From: Streptomyces cinnabarinus
Lineage (GTDB): Bacteria; Actinomycetota; Actinomycetes; Streptomycetales; Streptomycetaceae
Length of the DNA: 64,000 nucleotides
Assembly (NCBI RefSeq): GCF_027270315.1
Contig: NZ_CP114413.1
Coordinates: 1,984,001-2,048,000, forward strand
Reading direction: 5' to 3'
Shown here: piece by piece, positions 14,863 to 22,791 of the stretch
Layout: each line of letters opens with the position of its first letter
Numbering within the stretch: position 1 is the stretch's first letter
Made by a program: the position numbers and the translations under genes
Notes under the pieces: generated by a model
Seen by the model: the letters and a program-made list of their open reading frames with translations, nothing else
The model's database searches: none
What the model was told of the DNA's origin: nothing

Positions 14863-15831
14863 ATGACTACTACGTACGCTGTACTTAGTGAAGGTCTGGA
14901 GAAGCGCTTCGGTGATGTCCACGCGGTGCGCGGACTGGATCTGGCCGTGGCTCAGGGCACGGTCTGCGGGATCCTCGGCCCCAACGGCGCGGGCAAGACG
15001 ACGGCGGTCCGGCTGCTGACCACGCTGCTGCGCCCGGACGCCGGTTCGGCCCGGGTGGCCGGTCACGACCTGACGCGGGAGGCGGCGGCGATACGCCGCA
15101 GGATCGGCGTCACCGGGCAGTACGCCTCGGTCGACGGCGATCTCACGGGCCGCCAGAACCTGCTGCTCTTCGCCCGGCTGCACCGGCTCCGGGACGCGGC
15201 CGCGCGCGGCACCGAGCTGCTGGACCGCTTCGGGCTGACCGAGGCCGCCGACCGGCCGGTGTCCACCTGGTCGGGCGGCATGCGGCGCCGCCTCGACCTG
15301 GCCGCGAGCCTGGTCCGGCGCCCCGAGATCCTTTTCCTGGACGAGCCGACGACGGGTCTCGACCCCGCGAGCCGCAACCAGATTTGGGACGCCGTGCGCG
15401 CCCTCACGGCGGAGGGCACGACCGTGCTGCTGACCACGCAGTATCTGGAGGAGGCCGATCAACTCGCCGACGACATCGCCCTGGTGGACCGGGGCCGGGT
15501 CGCGCACACCGGGTCCCCGCGGGAGCTCAAGGCGCTGATCGGGTCCCAGGCCGAGGTGGTCGTCGCCCACGCCGACGCCCTGACCCGGGCGGCGGCGGTA
15601 CTGGATCAGCTCACCGGAGCGCGGCCGACCTTCGACCACGACCGTCAGGCGGTGGCCGCCGTCACCCGGGACACCACGCTCACCCTCCCCCGGCTGGTGC
15701 GCGAACTCGACGCCGCCGGAGTGCCGTTGCTCGACGCGAGCCTGCGGCCGCCCACCCTCGACGACGTCTTCCTCCGGCTCACCGCGGACACACAGGACCC
15801 CACTCTGGACGACAAGGAGCGCGCGGCATGA
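14863..15831 (+). CDS. ABC exporter ATP-binding protein, DrrA-like
   Basis: A 322-aa ATPase of the daunorubicin-resistance (DrrA) family. Walker A GPNGAGKTTAVRLL is near residue 45, the signature is STWSGGMRRRLDLA, Walker B FLDEPTTGLDP, and the DrrA-specific C-terminal segment ends RPPTLDDVFLRLT. ATG 14863 has no Shine-Dalgarno; the -10 TATGGT ends 6 nt before it, indicating a leaderless mRNA. It is coupled to the permease gene by an ATGA overlap. Together they should form an ATP-driven efflux pump for a hydrophobic drug, repressed by the divergent TetR. Confidence 0.93.
   Translation: MTTTYAVLSEGLEKRFGDVHAVRGLDLAVAQGTVCGILGPNGAGKTTAVRLLTTLLRPDAGSARVAGHDLTREAAAIRRRIGVTGQYASVDGDLTGRQNLLLFARLHRLRDAAARGTELLDRFGLTEAADRPVSTWSGGMRRRLDLAASLVRRPEILFLDEPTTGLDPASRNQIWDAVRALTAEGTTVLLTTQYLEEADQLADDIALVDRGRVAHTGSPRELKALIGSQAEVVVAHADALTRAAAVLDQLTGARPTFDHDRQAVAAVTRDTTLTLPRLVRELDAAGVPLLDASLRPPTLDDVFLRLTADTQDPTLDDKERAA
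14869..14889. promoter_or_regulatory. TetR operator O2 inside the exporter's first codons
   Basis: ACTACGTAC-GCT-GTACTTAGT repeats the architecture of O1 (3-bp centre, same GTAC core) with one mismatch between arms. Its centre is 43 bp from that of O1, about four helical turns, compatible with cooperative binding. It overlaps codons 3-9 of the ABC ATPase gene. Confidence 0.6.
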
Positions 15832-16610
15832 GCACGCTGGCGTACGACGGCACGGCGCTGATGGGCCGCCAGCTCAGGCGGATCCGGAACAGTCCGGGGC
15901 TGCTGATCCTGACCCAGACCACGCCGATCACGATGCTGCTGTTCTTCGGCTATGTCTTCGGCAGCGCGGTCGCCATGCCGGGTGCGGAGTACCGCACCTT
16001 CCTGGTGCCGGGCCTGCTGGCGGCGACGGCGGCCGGCGGGATCATGACGGGGATGTTCCAGGCGGCCCAGGACACCCACCGGGGCGTGACGGACCGGCTG
16101 CGCACCCTGCCGGTGAGCCGGGCCGCCGTACCGCTCGGGCAGGCGATGGCCGACCTGGCCGTCACGGCCGTTGGCCTGGTGCCGTTCCTGCTGGTCGGGC
16201 TGGCGGTGGGCTGGCGGTTCGAGGGGTCGGCGGTGGACGCCGTCGCCGCACTCGGGCTGTTCCTGCTGTTCCGGTTCGCGTGCACCTGGGTCGGGATCGT
16301 GCTGGGCCTGGCCAGCCGGAGCGAGGAGGCGGCCGGACAGCTCGGCAGCGCCACCATCGTCCTGCCGCTGCTGTCCAGCGCGTACATCCCCACGGAGAAC
16401 CTGGCGGGCTGGCTGCGCACGGTCGCCGAGTGGAACCCGATCAGCGCGGTCACCACGGCCCTGCGGGACCTGTCCGGCAACGCTCCCGTGCCGCCCGACG
16501 CGGCATGGCCGATGGCGCACCCCGTCGCCGGGTCGCTGGCCTGGAGCGCGGTGCTGATCGCGCTCGCCGCGCCGCAGGCCGTACGCCGCTACACGCGTGG
16601 CCGGAGCTGA
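15828..16610 (+). CDS. ABC-2 type exporter permease, DrrB-like
   Basis: A 260-aa membrane protein with about six transmembrane helices in the ABC-2 permease arrangement, including LLILTQTTPITMLLFFGYVF, FLVPGLLAATAAGGIMTGMF and the late LPLLSSAYIPTENLAGWLR. ATG overlaps the ATPase stop (ATGA). It forms the channel partner of the DrrA-like ATPase. The transported compound is not deducible. Confidence 0.92.
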   Translation: MSTLAYDGTALMGRQLRRIRNSPGLLILTQTTPITMLLFFGYVFGSAVAMPGAEYRTFLVPGLLAATAAGGIMTGMFQAAQDTHRGVTDRLRTLPVSRAAVPLGQAMADLAVTAVGLVPFLLVGLAVGWRFEGSAVDAVAALGLFLLFRFACTWVGIVLGLASRSEEAAGQLGSATIVLPLLSSAYIPTENLAGWLRTVAEWNPISAVTTALRDLSGNAPVPPDAAWPMAHPVAGSLAWSAVLIALAAPQAVRRYTRGRS

Positions 16611-16675
16611 GTCACCGTGGTCAGGGCTGAGACACCCGTGGCCAAGGCTGACCGTCACGGGGCATGATCGCCCGC

Positions 16676-17872
16676 ATGGAATCGCAGCCGCTGCCGCTCA
16701 CCGGTATCACCGTCGTCGCCGTCGAACAGGCTGTCGCCGCCCCCTTCGCCACCCGGCAGCTCGCCGATCTCGGCGCCCGGGTGATCAAGGTCGAGCGGAT
16801 CGACGGCGGCGACTTCGCGCGCGGCTACGACACCGCCGCCGCGGGCCTCGCCTCGCACTTCGTGTGGTGCAACCGCGGCAAGGAGTCCCTCGCCCTGGAC
16901 CTGAAGGACCCGCGCGGCCTGGACGTCGTACGGCGGCTCGTCGGCGAGGCGGACGTCTTCGTGCAGAACCTCGCGCAGGGGGCGGCGGCGCGGCTGGGCC
17001 TGGACGCGGCCACCCTGTGCGCGGCGCACCCGCGGCTGATCGCCGTGGACATCTCCGGCTACGGCGCCGGCGGCCCGTACGCGGACAAGCGGGCCTACGA
17101 CATGCTCGTGCAGTGCGAGGCGGGTCTGGTGTCGGTGACCGGGACGCCGGAGCAGCCGGTGAAGGCCGGGATCCCGGCGGCCGACATCGCGGCGGCCATG
17201 TACGCCTTCTCGGGGGTGCTCGCGGCGCTGGTGCGCCGGGGCGTGACCGGGCGGGGCGGGCCGGTCGAGGTGTCGATGCTGGAGTCGCTGGCGGAGTGGA
17301 TGGGGCATCCGCTGCATCACGCGATGCACGGGGGCAATCCCCCGGCCCGGACCGGGCTCGCACACTCCGTGATCGCGCCGTACGACGCCTATCCGACGGC
17401 CGACGGCGGGCGGGTGCTGCTGTCGGTGCAGAACGACCGGGAGTGGCGGCGCCTGGCCGAACAGGTGCTTCAGCGACCGGAGTTGGGCACGGATCCGGCG
17501 TACGCGACGAACGCGGCCCGGGTGGCGAACCGGGAGCGCACGGACGAGTTCGTCGCGAAGGCGCTGGGCGCGCTCGACGCCGACGAGGCGCTGGCGCGGC
17601 TGGAGGGCGCGGGGATCGCCTGTGCGCGTCTGAGGGATCTGCACGAGGTGGCGGACCATCCGCAGCTGGCGGCCCGGAAGCGGTGGCGGGAGGTGGGTTC
17701 GCCGGTGGGGCCGTTGAAGGCGCTGCTGCCGCCCATCACGCTGCCGGACGGGGAGACGGCAAGGATGGGGGACGTGCCCGCGCTCGGGGAGCACACCGAG
17801 ACGCTGCTGCGAGCCGTGGGGATGACGGTAGACGAGATCGCAGCGCTGCGCCGGGACGGCGTGGCCGCCTGA
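16676..17872 (+). CDS. CaiB/BaiF family CoA-transferase
   Basis: A 398-aa class III CoA-transferase, moving CoA between carboxylic acids. The N terminus GITVVAVEQAVAAPFATRQL and LADLGARVIKVER are diagnostic; the catalytic Asp is in RAYDMLVQCEAGL, and the GHPLHHAMHGG region and C-terminal GEHTETLL are typical. ATG 16676 is favoured over 16664 because CATGAT ends 7 nt before it (leaderless pattern) and neither start has a ribosome site. Length is normal for the family. Substrate cannot be specified; formyl-CoA, succinyl-CoA and bile- or fatty-acid type transferases all look alike here. Confidence 0.9.
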   Translation: MESQPLPLTGITVVAVEQAVAAPFATRQLADLGARVIKVERIDGGDFARGYDTAAAGLASHFVWCNRGKESLALDLKDPRGLDVVRRLVGEADVFVQNLAQGAAARLGLDAATLCAAHPRLIAVDISGYGAGGPYADKRAYDMLVQCEAGLVSVTGTPEQPVKAGIPAADIAAAMYAFSGVLAALVRRGVTGRGGPVEVSMLESLAEWMGHPLHHAMHGGNPPARTGLAHSVIAPYDAYPTADGGRVLLSVQNDREWRRLAEQVLQRPELGTDPAYATNAARVANRERTDEFVAKALGALDADEALARLEGAGIACARLRDLHEVADHPQLAARKRWREVGSPVGPLKALLPPITLPDGETARMGDVPALGEHTETLLRAVGMTVDEIAALRRDGVAA

Positions 17873-17903
17873 GCGCGGGCCTCCTCGGGGTTGCCGGTGA
17901 AGC

Positions 17904-18173
17904 TCAGCGCCCGCCGAACAGCGAACGGCGCAGTCGGCGCAGCGGTGCGAAGAGCGAGACCCGACGGACTCGCGCACTCGTGCCACTGCGGTCGCGCGCG
18001 GTGTCACGCGCGGTCAGCTCACGCATCAGCGAGGTCGCCTCGGCCGTCTTCTGCTGCGGCACGGCGGGACCCGCCAGCACCGAGAGATGGCGGTCGAGGC
18101 GCGAACTGGTCGCGCTGCTCCCGCAGGTGATCGCAGGGACCCTCGCCCTGCTGCGCACTGTTATCTGTTCCAT
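17904..18173 (-). CDS. Small conserved-looking protein of unknown function
   Basis: An 89-aa basic protein, MEQITVRSRARVPAITCGSS at the N terminus and a strongly basic C terminus RVSLFAPLRRLRRSLFGGR. The ATG at 18171-18173 has GGGGAG 4-8 nt upstream, so it is probably translated. There is no signal peptide; the Arg-rich amphipathic C terminus could bind membrane or nucleic acid. It lies downstream of the anti-sigma gene on the same strand, with a 126-bp gap. I recall similar hypothetical proteins in other streptomycetes but no function. Confidence 0.7.
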   Translation of the reverse strand: MEQITVRSRARVPAITCGSSATSSRLDRHLSVLAGPAVPQQKTAEATSLMRELTARDTARDRSGTSARVRRVSLFAPLRRLRRSLFGGR

Positions 18174-18299
18174 GTCACTCCCCACCCGTACGAGTCCACC
18201 CGGCCCGGGCAGGGTAACCCTATCGCCCCCTTGGGGCACTCGTGTATCGCGGTCACAGGATTCACCTTCCCCGTAAGGGTGTTGACGACCCGTCGTTGA

Positions 18300-19088
18300 T
18301 TACTCTCCGAATCCGACCGATTTCAGGGCGAGTTGGACCACCGGCCGAGTCGTGGGCTGAGCCGAGCCGCCGTCCGGCTCGACGGTTACAGCCAGTGACG
18401 TCGCGGAGGTGTCCAGACCGGACGCGACCAAGGGCGCGTCACCCTCGAAGAGCCCGAGGGAGCGCGGTTGTGCGCCGGGGCGCATGACCCACAACTGGTG
18501 CACGCGGTCGCCCGGAAGGTCGTCGTAGCCCCCGAGGGTGACGACCGCGCGCCCCTCCGATGCGGAAGCGATCACTCCGATACTTCCGCCCTCGGCGTCC
18601 CGTCCGGTGCTCGCACGCGCGTCGGGAGCGGCGAGAACGTGGGCGATCTCACGCGCCTGCGCCCGCTCCGCGTCCAGCTTCTCCTGCGTGTCGTTCGCCT
18701 GCACGGCGAACAGGGAGGCGACCACCAGCGCCGCGGCGGCGGTCGCGGTGGCGAAGGGCACGAACAGCGGCCGCCGCTCCCGCGCCCTGGGCGGCGGCCC
18801 GGCCCCCCACACATGCGCCGGCAACTGCGGCTCCCGGGCCACCCGCACGCCGTCCTGCGGAGTGGCCCGTACGGCGGCCAGGACCCGTTCGCGCATCGCG
18901 GCCGGCGGCGGGGCCGAGGTGGACCAGGCCAGCCGTACCGCGTCCTCGGACAGGGTCCGCACCTCGGCGGCGCAGCGCTCGCACTTGCGCAGGTGCTTCT
19001 CGAAGCGGACCCGCTCGGCGGGCTCCAGGGCGTCGAGGGCATAGGGGGCGGCGAGGGAGTGGAGGTCCCCCCGGCGGAAGAGGCTCAT
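18300..19088 (-). CDS. Anti-sigma factor, RskA family
   Basis: A 262-aa membrane anti-sigma factor. Residues 1-90 carry a zinc-finger-like anti-sigma domain with HLRKCERCAAEV (HxxxCxxC), which should bind the sigma factor; one transmembrane helix (FATATAAAALVVASLFAVQA) follows, and the extracellular C-terminal half matches the RskA sensor domain (RAVVTLGGYDDLPGDRVHQL and LGLFEGDAPLV). The ATG overlaps the sigma-factor stop (ATGA), the usual stoichiometric coupling. Release would follow regulated proteolysis; the signal is unknown. Confidence 0.93.
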   Translation of the reverse strand: MSLFRRGDLHSLAAPYALDALEPAERVRFEKHLRKCERCAAEVRTLSEDAVRLAWSTSAPPPAAMRERVLAAVRATPQDGVRVAREPQLPAHVWGAGPPPRARERRPLFVPFATATAAAALVVASLFAVQANDTQEKLDAERAQAREIAHVLAAPDARASTGRDAEGGSIGVIASASEGRAVVTLGGYDDLPGDRVHQLWVMRPGAQPRSLGLFEGDAPLVASGLDTSATSLAVTVEPDGGSAQPTTRPVVQLALKSVGFGE

Positions 19089-19627
19089 GCGGCACCTCCC
19101 AGGCACTCGCGCAGCCGGGTCAGCCCGTCCCGCATCCGGGTCTTCACCGTGCCCAGCGGGCAGGAGAGCCGCTCGGCGACCTCACGGTAGGTGTACCCCT
19201 CGTAGTAGGCGAGGGTGACGGACTGGCGCTGGAGCGCGGTGAGCCGGTCCAGGCAGCGGCGCACCCACTCGCGTTCCAGGCCCGCCTCGACCTCCTCGGA
19301 CACCTGGTCGAAGGCGGGGTGATGGGCCCGGCGTGCCTCGCGCTGCTCGCGTTCGCCGGCCGCGCGGGCGCTGCGCACCCGGTCCACGGCCCGTCGGTGG
19401 GCGAGGGTGAGGATCCAGGACAGGGCGCTGCCCCGGCCGGGGTCGAACCGCCCCGCGGACCGCCAGGTCTCCAGCAGCACTTCCTGCGCAACCTCCTCCG
19501 ACTGGGCGGGGTCCCGCACGACCCGCCGCACCAGTCCGAACACCGGCCCGGACACGATCCCGTACAACTCCTCGAATGCCTTCTGGTCCCCACCAGCCAC
19601 GAGCACCAGTAGCTCGTCCGCCTCCAA
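19085..19627 (-). CDS. ECF RNA polymerase sigma factor, SigK-like
   Basis: A 180-aa ECF sigma factor. Region 2 is FEELYGIVSGPVFGLVRRVV to QEVLLETWRSAGRFDP; region 4 is LTALQRQSVTLAYYEGYTYR then VAERLSCPLGTVKTRM. The start is the TTG at 19625-19627, preceded by GGGAGGGGGAG; the longer frame from GTG 19696 is rejected because a SigK-type -10 element (19680-19685) and -35 (19701-19706) lie inside it. Partnered with the RskA-type anti-sigma factor immediately downstream. It probably transcribes its own operon and the divergent DUF4331 operon. Confidence 0.92.
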   Translation of the reverse strand: MEADELLVLVAGGDQKAFEELYGIVSGPVFGLVRRVVRDPAQSEEVAQEVLLETWRSAGRFDPGRGSALSWILTLAHRRAVDRVRSARAAGEREQREARRAHHPAFDQVSEEVEAGLEREWVRRCLDRLTALQRQSVTLAYYEGYTYREVAERLSCPLGTVKTRMRDGLTRLRECLGGAA

Positions 19628-19679
19628 CTCGTCTCCCCCTCCCGCGAGACCGCATCTGGGCCGTCCCGTCCCACGAGGT

Positions 19680-19706
19680 ATTCGCAACGCACCCACCTCC
19701 GGATGG
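19680..19706 (-). promoter_or_regulatory. SigK-type autoregulated promoter (sigma/anti-sigma operon)
   Basis: Reading leftward, -35 CCATCC (19706-19701) and -10 GCGAAT (19685-19680) are separated by 15 nt. As remembered, the M. tuberculosis SigK consensus is CCATCC with CCGAAT. The predicted transcript start near 19673 fits the TTG start and its ribosome site. Confidence 0.7.
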
Positions 19707-19770
19707 GGTTACGGATCAGAAGGCCGAAAACGCGGGTCGGCGGGGCGCGAAATAAGTTTTCAGGTTCGAC

Positions 19771-19797
19771 CAATCCGCCCCGCGCCCTGCTCCGAAT
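19771..19797 (+). promoter_or_regulatory. SigK-type promoter of the DUF4331 operon
   Basis: -35 CAATCC (19771-19776, within CCAATCC) and -10 CCGAAT (19792-19797) have the same 15-nt spacing as the divergent sigma-gene promoter. The predicted start near 19804 gives a leader of about 30 nt before ATG 19836. Confidence 0.7.
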
Positions 19798-19835
19798 CCC
19801 GGTGCGTCAGGCAAGTTGAACCGAGGACGGACGGC

Positions 19836-21371
19836 ATGACACCTATCTCCAGGAGCGGCGCGGGACGCGCGAGTGTCGCGACCCTCATCTGTGGTGCGCT
19901 GGCCGCCGGGGGGCTCGCAGCCGCCGGCGTGACCGCGCTGGAACCGGGGGCGGCCTCCGCCTCCAGCCACCGGGAGGCCCCGTTGATCTCGGGGACCCCG
20001 CAGTACGACAACACGGACGTGTACGCGTTCGTCAGCCCGGACAAGCCGGACACGACGACGATCGTCGCGAACTGGATCCCCTTCGAGGAGCCGGCCGGCG
20101 GACCGAACTTCTTCACGTTCGCCGAGGACGCGCAGTACGACATCCACATCGACAACAACGGTGACGCGCAGGGCGAGCTGCTGTACCGCTTCACCTTCAA
20201 GACGCACACGAAGAACGAGAAGACGTTCCTGTACAACACCGGGCCCGTCGAGAGCCTCGACGACCCCGACCTGAACGTCACGCAGTCCTACGACATCGAT
20301 CTGCTGAAGCTGAAGAACCAGCACCTGGTGGCGAAGACGAAGATCGCCAACGATGTGCCGGTGGCGCCGTCGAACGTGGGCAAGGCGTCCATGCCGGACT
20401 ACGCGAAGCTGCGCTCGCAGGCCGTGCACGAACTCGCGGGCGGCGCCTCGTCGTTCGCCGGTCAGGCCGACGACCCGTTCTTCCTCGATCTGCGGGTCTT
20501 CGATCTGCTGTACGGCGGGAACCTCAGCGAGGTCGGGAACGACACGCTCAAGGGCTACAACGTCAACTCCATCGCGCTCCAGGTGCCCACGCACATGATC
20601 ACGGAGTCGGCGGAGCAGCCGATCGTGGGGATCTGGTCGACGACCCAGCGCAAGAACGCGCAGGGGCAGTTCGCGCAGGTCTCGCGCCTGGGCATGCCGC
20701 TGGTGAACGAGGTCGTCAACCCGATCAAGGACAAGGACAAGTTCAACGCGAGCGCGCCCTGGAACGACGGGCAGTTCCTGAAGAACGTCACCAACCCCGA
20801 GCTGCCGAAGCTCATCGAGGGGATCTACAAGATCCCGGCGCCGAAGGAGCCGCGCAACGACCTCGTCGACGTCTTCCTCAAGGGCGTGGAGGGGCTCAAC
20901 CAGCCGCCGCACGTGCGGCCCGCGGAGGAGCTGCGGCTCAACACGTCCATCAAGCCGGCTGCCAAGCCGAAGCGGCTGGGTGTGCTGGACGGGGACAACG
21001 CCGGGTTCCCCAACGGGCGACGGCTGAGCGATGACGTTCTCGACGCCGCGCTCCAGGTTGTCGAGGGTGAGCTGGTCGGCGCGAAGAACGACCTCGGGGA
21101 CGCGGTCGACAAGAACGACAAGTCCTTCGAGAAGGCGTTCCCGTACGTCGCGCTGCCGACCGAGGGGTCTCGGGGGCCGCTGGCGAAGGGTACGTCCGGT
21201 GGGAACGACGTGCGGAACCAGCTCGGTGACGCGCTGTCGCCCGCGGGTTCCTCCGAGGGTTCCACGGACACCACGCTGATCGCGGCTTCCGCGGGTGCGG
21301 GGGCCATCGGTGTCCTGCTGGTCGGGGCCGGGCTGCTGTGGTGGCGGCGGATGCGGGAGCGGGCGTACTAG
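19836..21371 (+). CDS. DUF4331 domain secreted, membrane-anchored protein
   Basis: A 511-aa exported protein. A signal peptide runs to about residue 42 (GAASASSHREAP, the SSHREAP start being typical of DUF4331), the long extracytoplasmic domain has YDNTDVYAFVSPDKPDTTT, NFFTFAEDAQYDIHIDNNGD and a C-terminal MPLVNEVVNP segment, and one transmembrane helix (GAGAIGVLLVGAGLLWW) ends in RRMRERAY. No LPXTG motif. ATG 19836 has GAGGAC upstream. First gene of the operon read from the SigK-type promoter; TPR and NicO genes follow. Biochemical role is unknown. Confidence 0.9.
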   Translation: MTPISRSGAGRASVATLICGALAAGGLAAAGVTALEPGAASASSHREAPLISGTPQYDNTDVYAFVSPDKPDTTTIVANWIPFEEPAGGPNFFTFAEDAQYDIHIDNNGDAQGELLYRFTFKTHTKNEKTFLYNTGPVESLDDPDLNVTQSYDIDLLKLKNQHLVAKTKIANDVPVAPSNVGKASMPDYAKLRSQAVHELAGGASSFAGQADDPFFLDLRVFDLLYGGNLSEVGNDTLKGYNVNSIALQVPTHMITESAEQPIVGIWSTTQRKNAQGQFAQVSRLGMPLVNEVVNPIKDKDKFNASAPWNDGQFLKNVTNPELPKLIEGIYKIPAPKEPRNDLVDVFLKGVEGLNQPPHVRPAEELRLNTSIKPAAKPKRLGVLDGDNAGFPNGRRLSDDVLDAALQVVEGELVGAKNDLGDAVDKNDKSFEKAFPYVALPTEGSRGPLAKGTSGGNDVRNQLGDALSPAGSSEGSTDTTLIAASAGAGAIGVLLVGAGLLWWRRMRERAY

Positions 21372-21376
21372 GCGCC

Positions 21377-21446
21377 GTTGGGGTGCGGGGATTCCGCGGC
21401 CGCGGCTCGTGTGTGGCTGGTCGCGCCGTTCCCCGCACCCCTGACC
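21377..21446. repeat. Streptomyces interspersed GC repeat, copy 3 (diverged)
   Basis: Between the DUF4331 and TPR genes, GGGGTGCGGGGATTCCGCGG leads into GTGTGGCTGGTCGCGCCGTT and ends CCCCGCACCCCTGA. The outer parts GGGGTGCGGGGA and CCCCGCACCCC can pair into a strong stem. It may act as a processing or partial-termination element inside the operon. Confidence 0.55.
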
Positions 21447-21489
21447 GGACTGTTCCACCGTTTCTTCGTCAGTGATCTAGGAGAGGGCC

Positions 21490-22791
21490 ATGAAATCGCG
21501 CGCCCAACTTGGGTTGTGTGCCGGGTTGTTGGCTGTTGCGCTCACCGGCGGGGCCGTGGCCCTCGGGGGTGGGAAGGACGCTCCCCGGCAGGACGACGTG
21601 TCGTCCGTGTCGGCGGTGGCGTTGCGGTCCGGGGACGTCGGGGCGCTGCAGGCCCATCTGCGGGAGCAGCCGCGGGACTTCAGCGGCTGGGCCACCCTGG
21701 GGCTCGCGTATGTGGAGCAGGCGCGCACGAGCGGTGACGCCTCCCGCTATCCGCAGGCCGAGCGGGCGCTGAAGCGGTCTCTGTCGCTGCAGGCCGGTAA
21801 CGACCAGGCCCTCGCCGGACAGGCCGCGCTGGCCGCCGCCCGGCACGACTTCCCGGATGCCCTCGCCCACGCGGACCGGGCGCTGAAGGCCAATCCCTAC
21901 AGCGAGCGGGCGCTGGCCAGCCGGGTCGACGCGCTGGTGGAGCTCGGGCGGTACGACGAGGCCGCCGAGGCCGCCGACCTCGCAGACGAACGGCGGCCGG
22001 GGATACCGGTGTTCACGCGGTACGCGTACGTGCACGAGCTGCGGGGCGAGGTGAGGACCGCGCGGCGGGTGCTGGAGCAGGCCCTCGCCTCCGCCGTCTC
22101 GCCCCCGGACGTGGCGTACGTGGCCACGCAGCTCGGCCAGCTCGCCTGGAACCAGGGCGACTACGAGGAGGCGCTGCTGCACTACGCGCGGGCGCTCGCC
22201 GCGGACGACGGCTATCTGCCCGCGCTGGAGGGCCGGGCGCGGGCGCAGGCCGCCGCCGGGGATCCGGAAGCGGCCGTGAAGGGCATGGAGGCCGTCGTCG
22301 CGCGGTCCCCGCTGCCGGGGCCGCTGGTCGTGCTCGGTGAGCTGTACGAGGCCGACGGTGACCGGGAGCGGGCCGCCGACCAGTACGCCCTGGTCGACGC
22401 GTGGACCGCGCTGGCCCGCGCCAACGGCGTCAACGCCGACCTCGACACCGCGCTCGCCGCGGCCGACCACGGCGATGCCGGGGCGGCGCTGCGCGCGGCC
22501 CGCGCCGAGTGGGACCGGCGCCGTACCGTGCACACCGCGGACGCCCTGGCCTGGGCCCTGCACGCGAACGGACGCGACAAGGAGGCGCTGCCCTACGCCC
22601 GCCGGGCCACGGCCACCGGGTACCGCAACGCGACCTTCCTGTATCACCGCGGCATGATCGAACTCGGCGCGGGCGAGGAGGAGGACGCGCGCAAGCACCT
22701 GTCGGCCGCCCTGCGCCTGAACCCCGGCTTCTCGCCTCTCGGCGCCCGCGAGGCCCGTACCGCCCTGAAGAACCTGGAGGCGGGCGAGTGA
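21490..22791 (+). CDS. Tetratricopeptide repeat protein, exported
   Basis: A 433-aa protein with a signal-like N terminus (LGLCAGLLAVALTGGAVALG) and helical repeats of TPR type through most of its length, for example GWATLGLAYVEQARTSGDA, ALAHADRALKANPYSERAL, GDYEEALLHYARALAADDGY and DARKHLSAALRLNPGFSPL. Start ATG has GGAGAGGG upstream. It sits between the DUF4331 and NicO genes and overlaps the latter by 4 bp (GTGA). Probably a scaffold outside the membrane for the two partners; this is inferred from context. Confidence 0.88.
   Translation: MKSRAQLGLCAGLLAVALTGGAVALGGGKDAPRQDDVSSVSAVALRSGDVGALQAHLREQPRDFSGWATLGLAYVEQARTSGDASRYPQAERALKRSLSLQAGNDQALAGQAALAAARHDFPDALAHADRALKANPYSERALASRVDALVELGRYDEAAEAADLADERRPGIPVFTRYAYVHELRGEVRTARRVLEQALASAVSPPDVAYVATQLGQLAWNQGDYEEALLHYARALAADDGYLPALEGRARAQAAAGDPEAAVKGMEAVVARSPLPGPLVVLGELYEADGDRERAADQYALVDAWTALARANGVNADLDTALAAADHGDAGAALRAARAEWDRRRTVHTADALAWALHANGRDKEALPYARRATATGYRNATFLYHRGMIELGAGEEEDARKHLSAALRLNPGFSPLGAREARTALKNLEAGE

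Noticed and set aside
19628..19696. Upstream GTG start for the ECF sigma factor
   Set aside because: The GTG at 19696 lies within the GGAGG/-35 zone and upstream of the predicted -10; the TTG at 19627 with a strong ribosome site fits.
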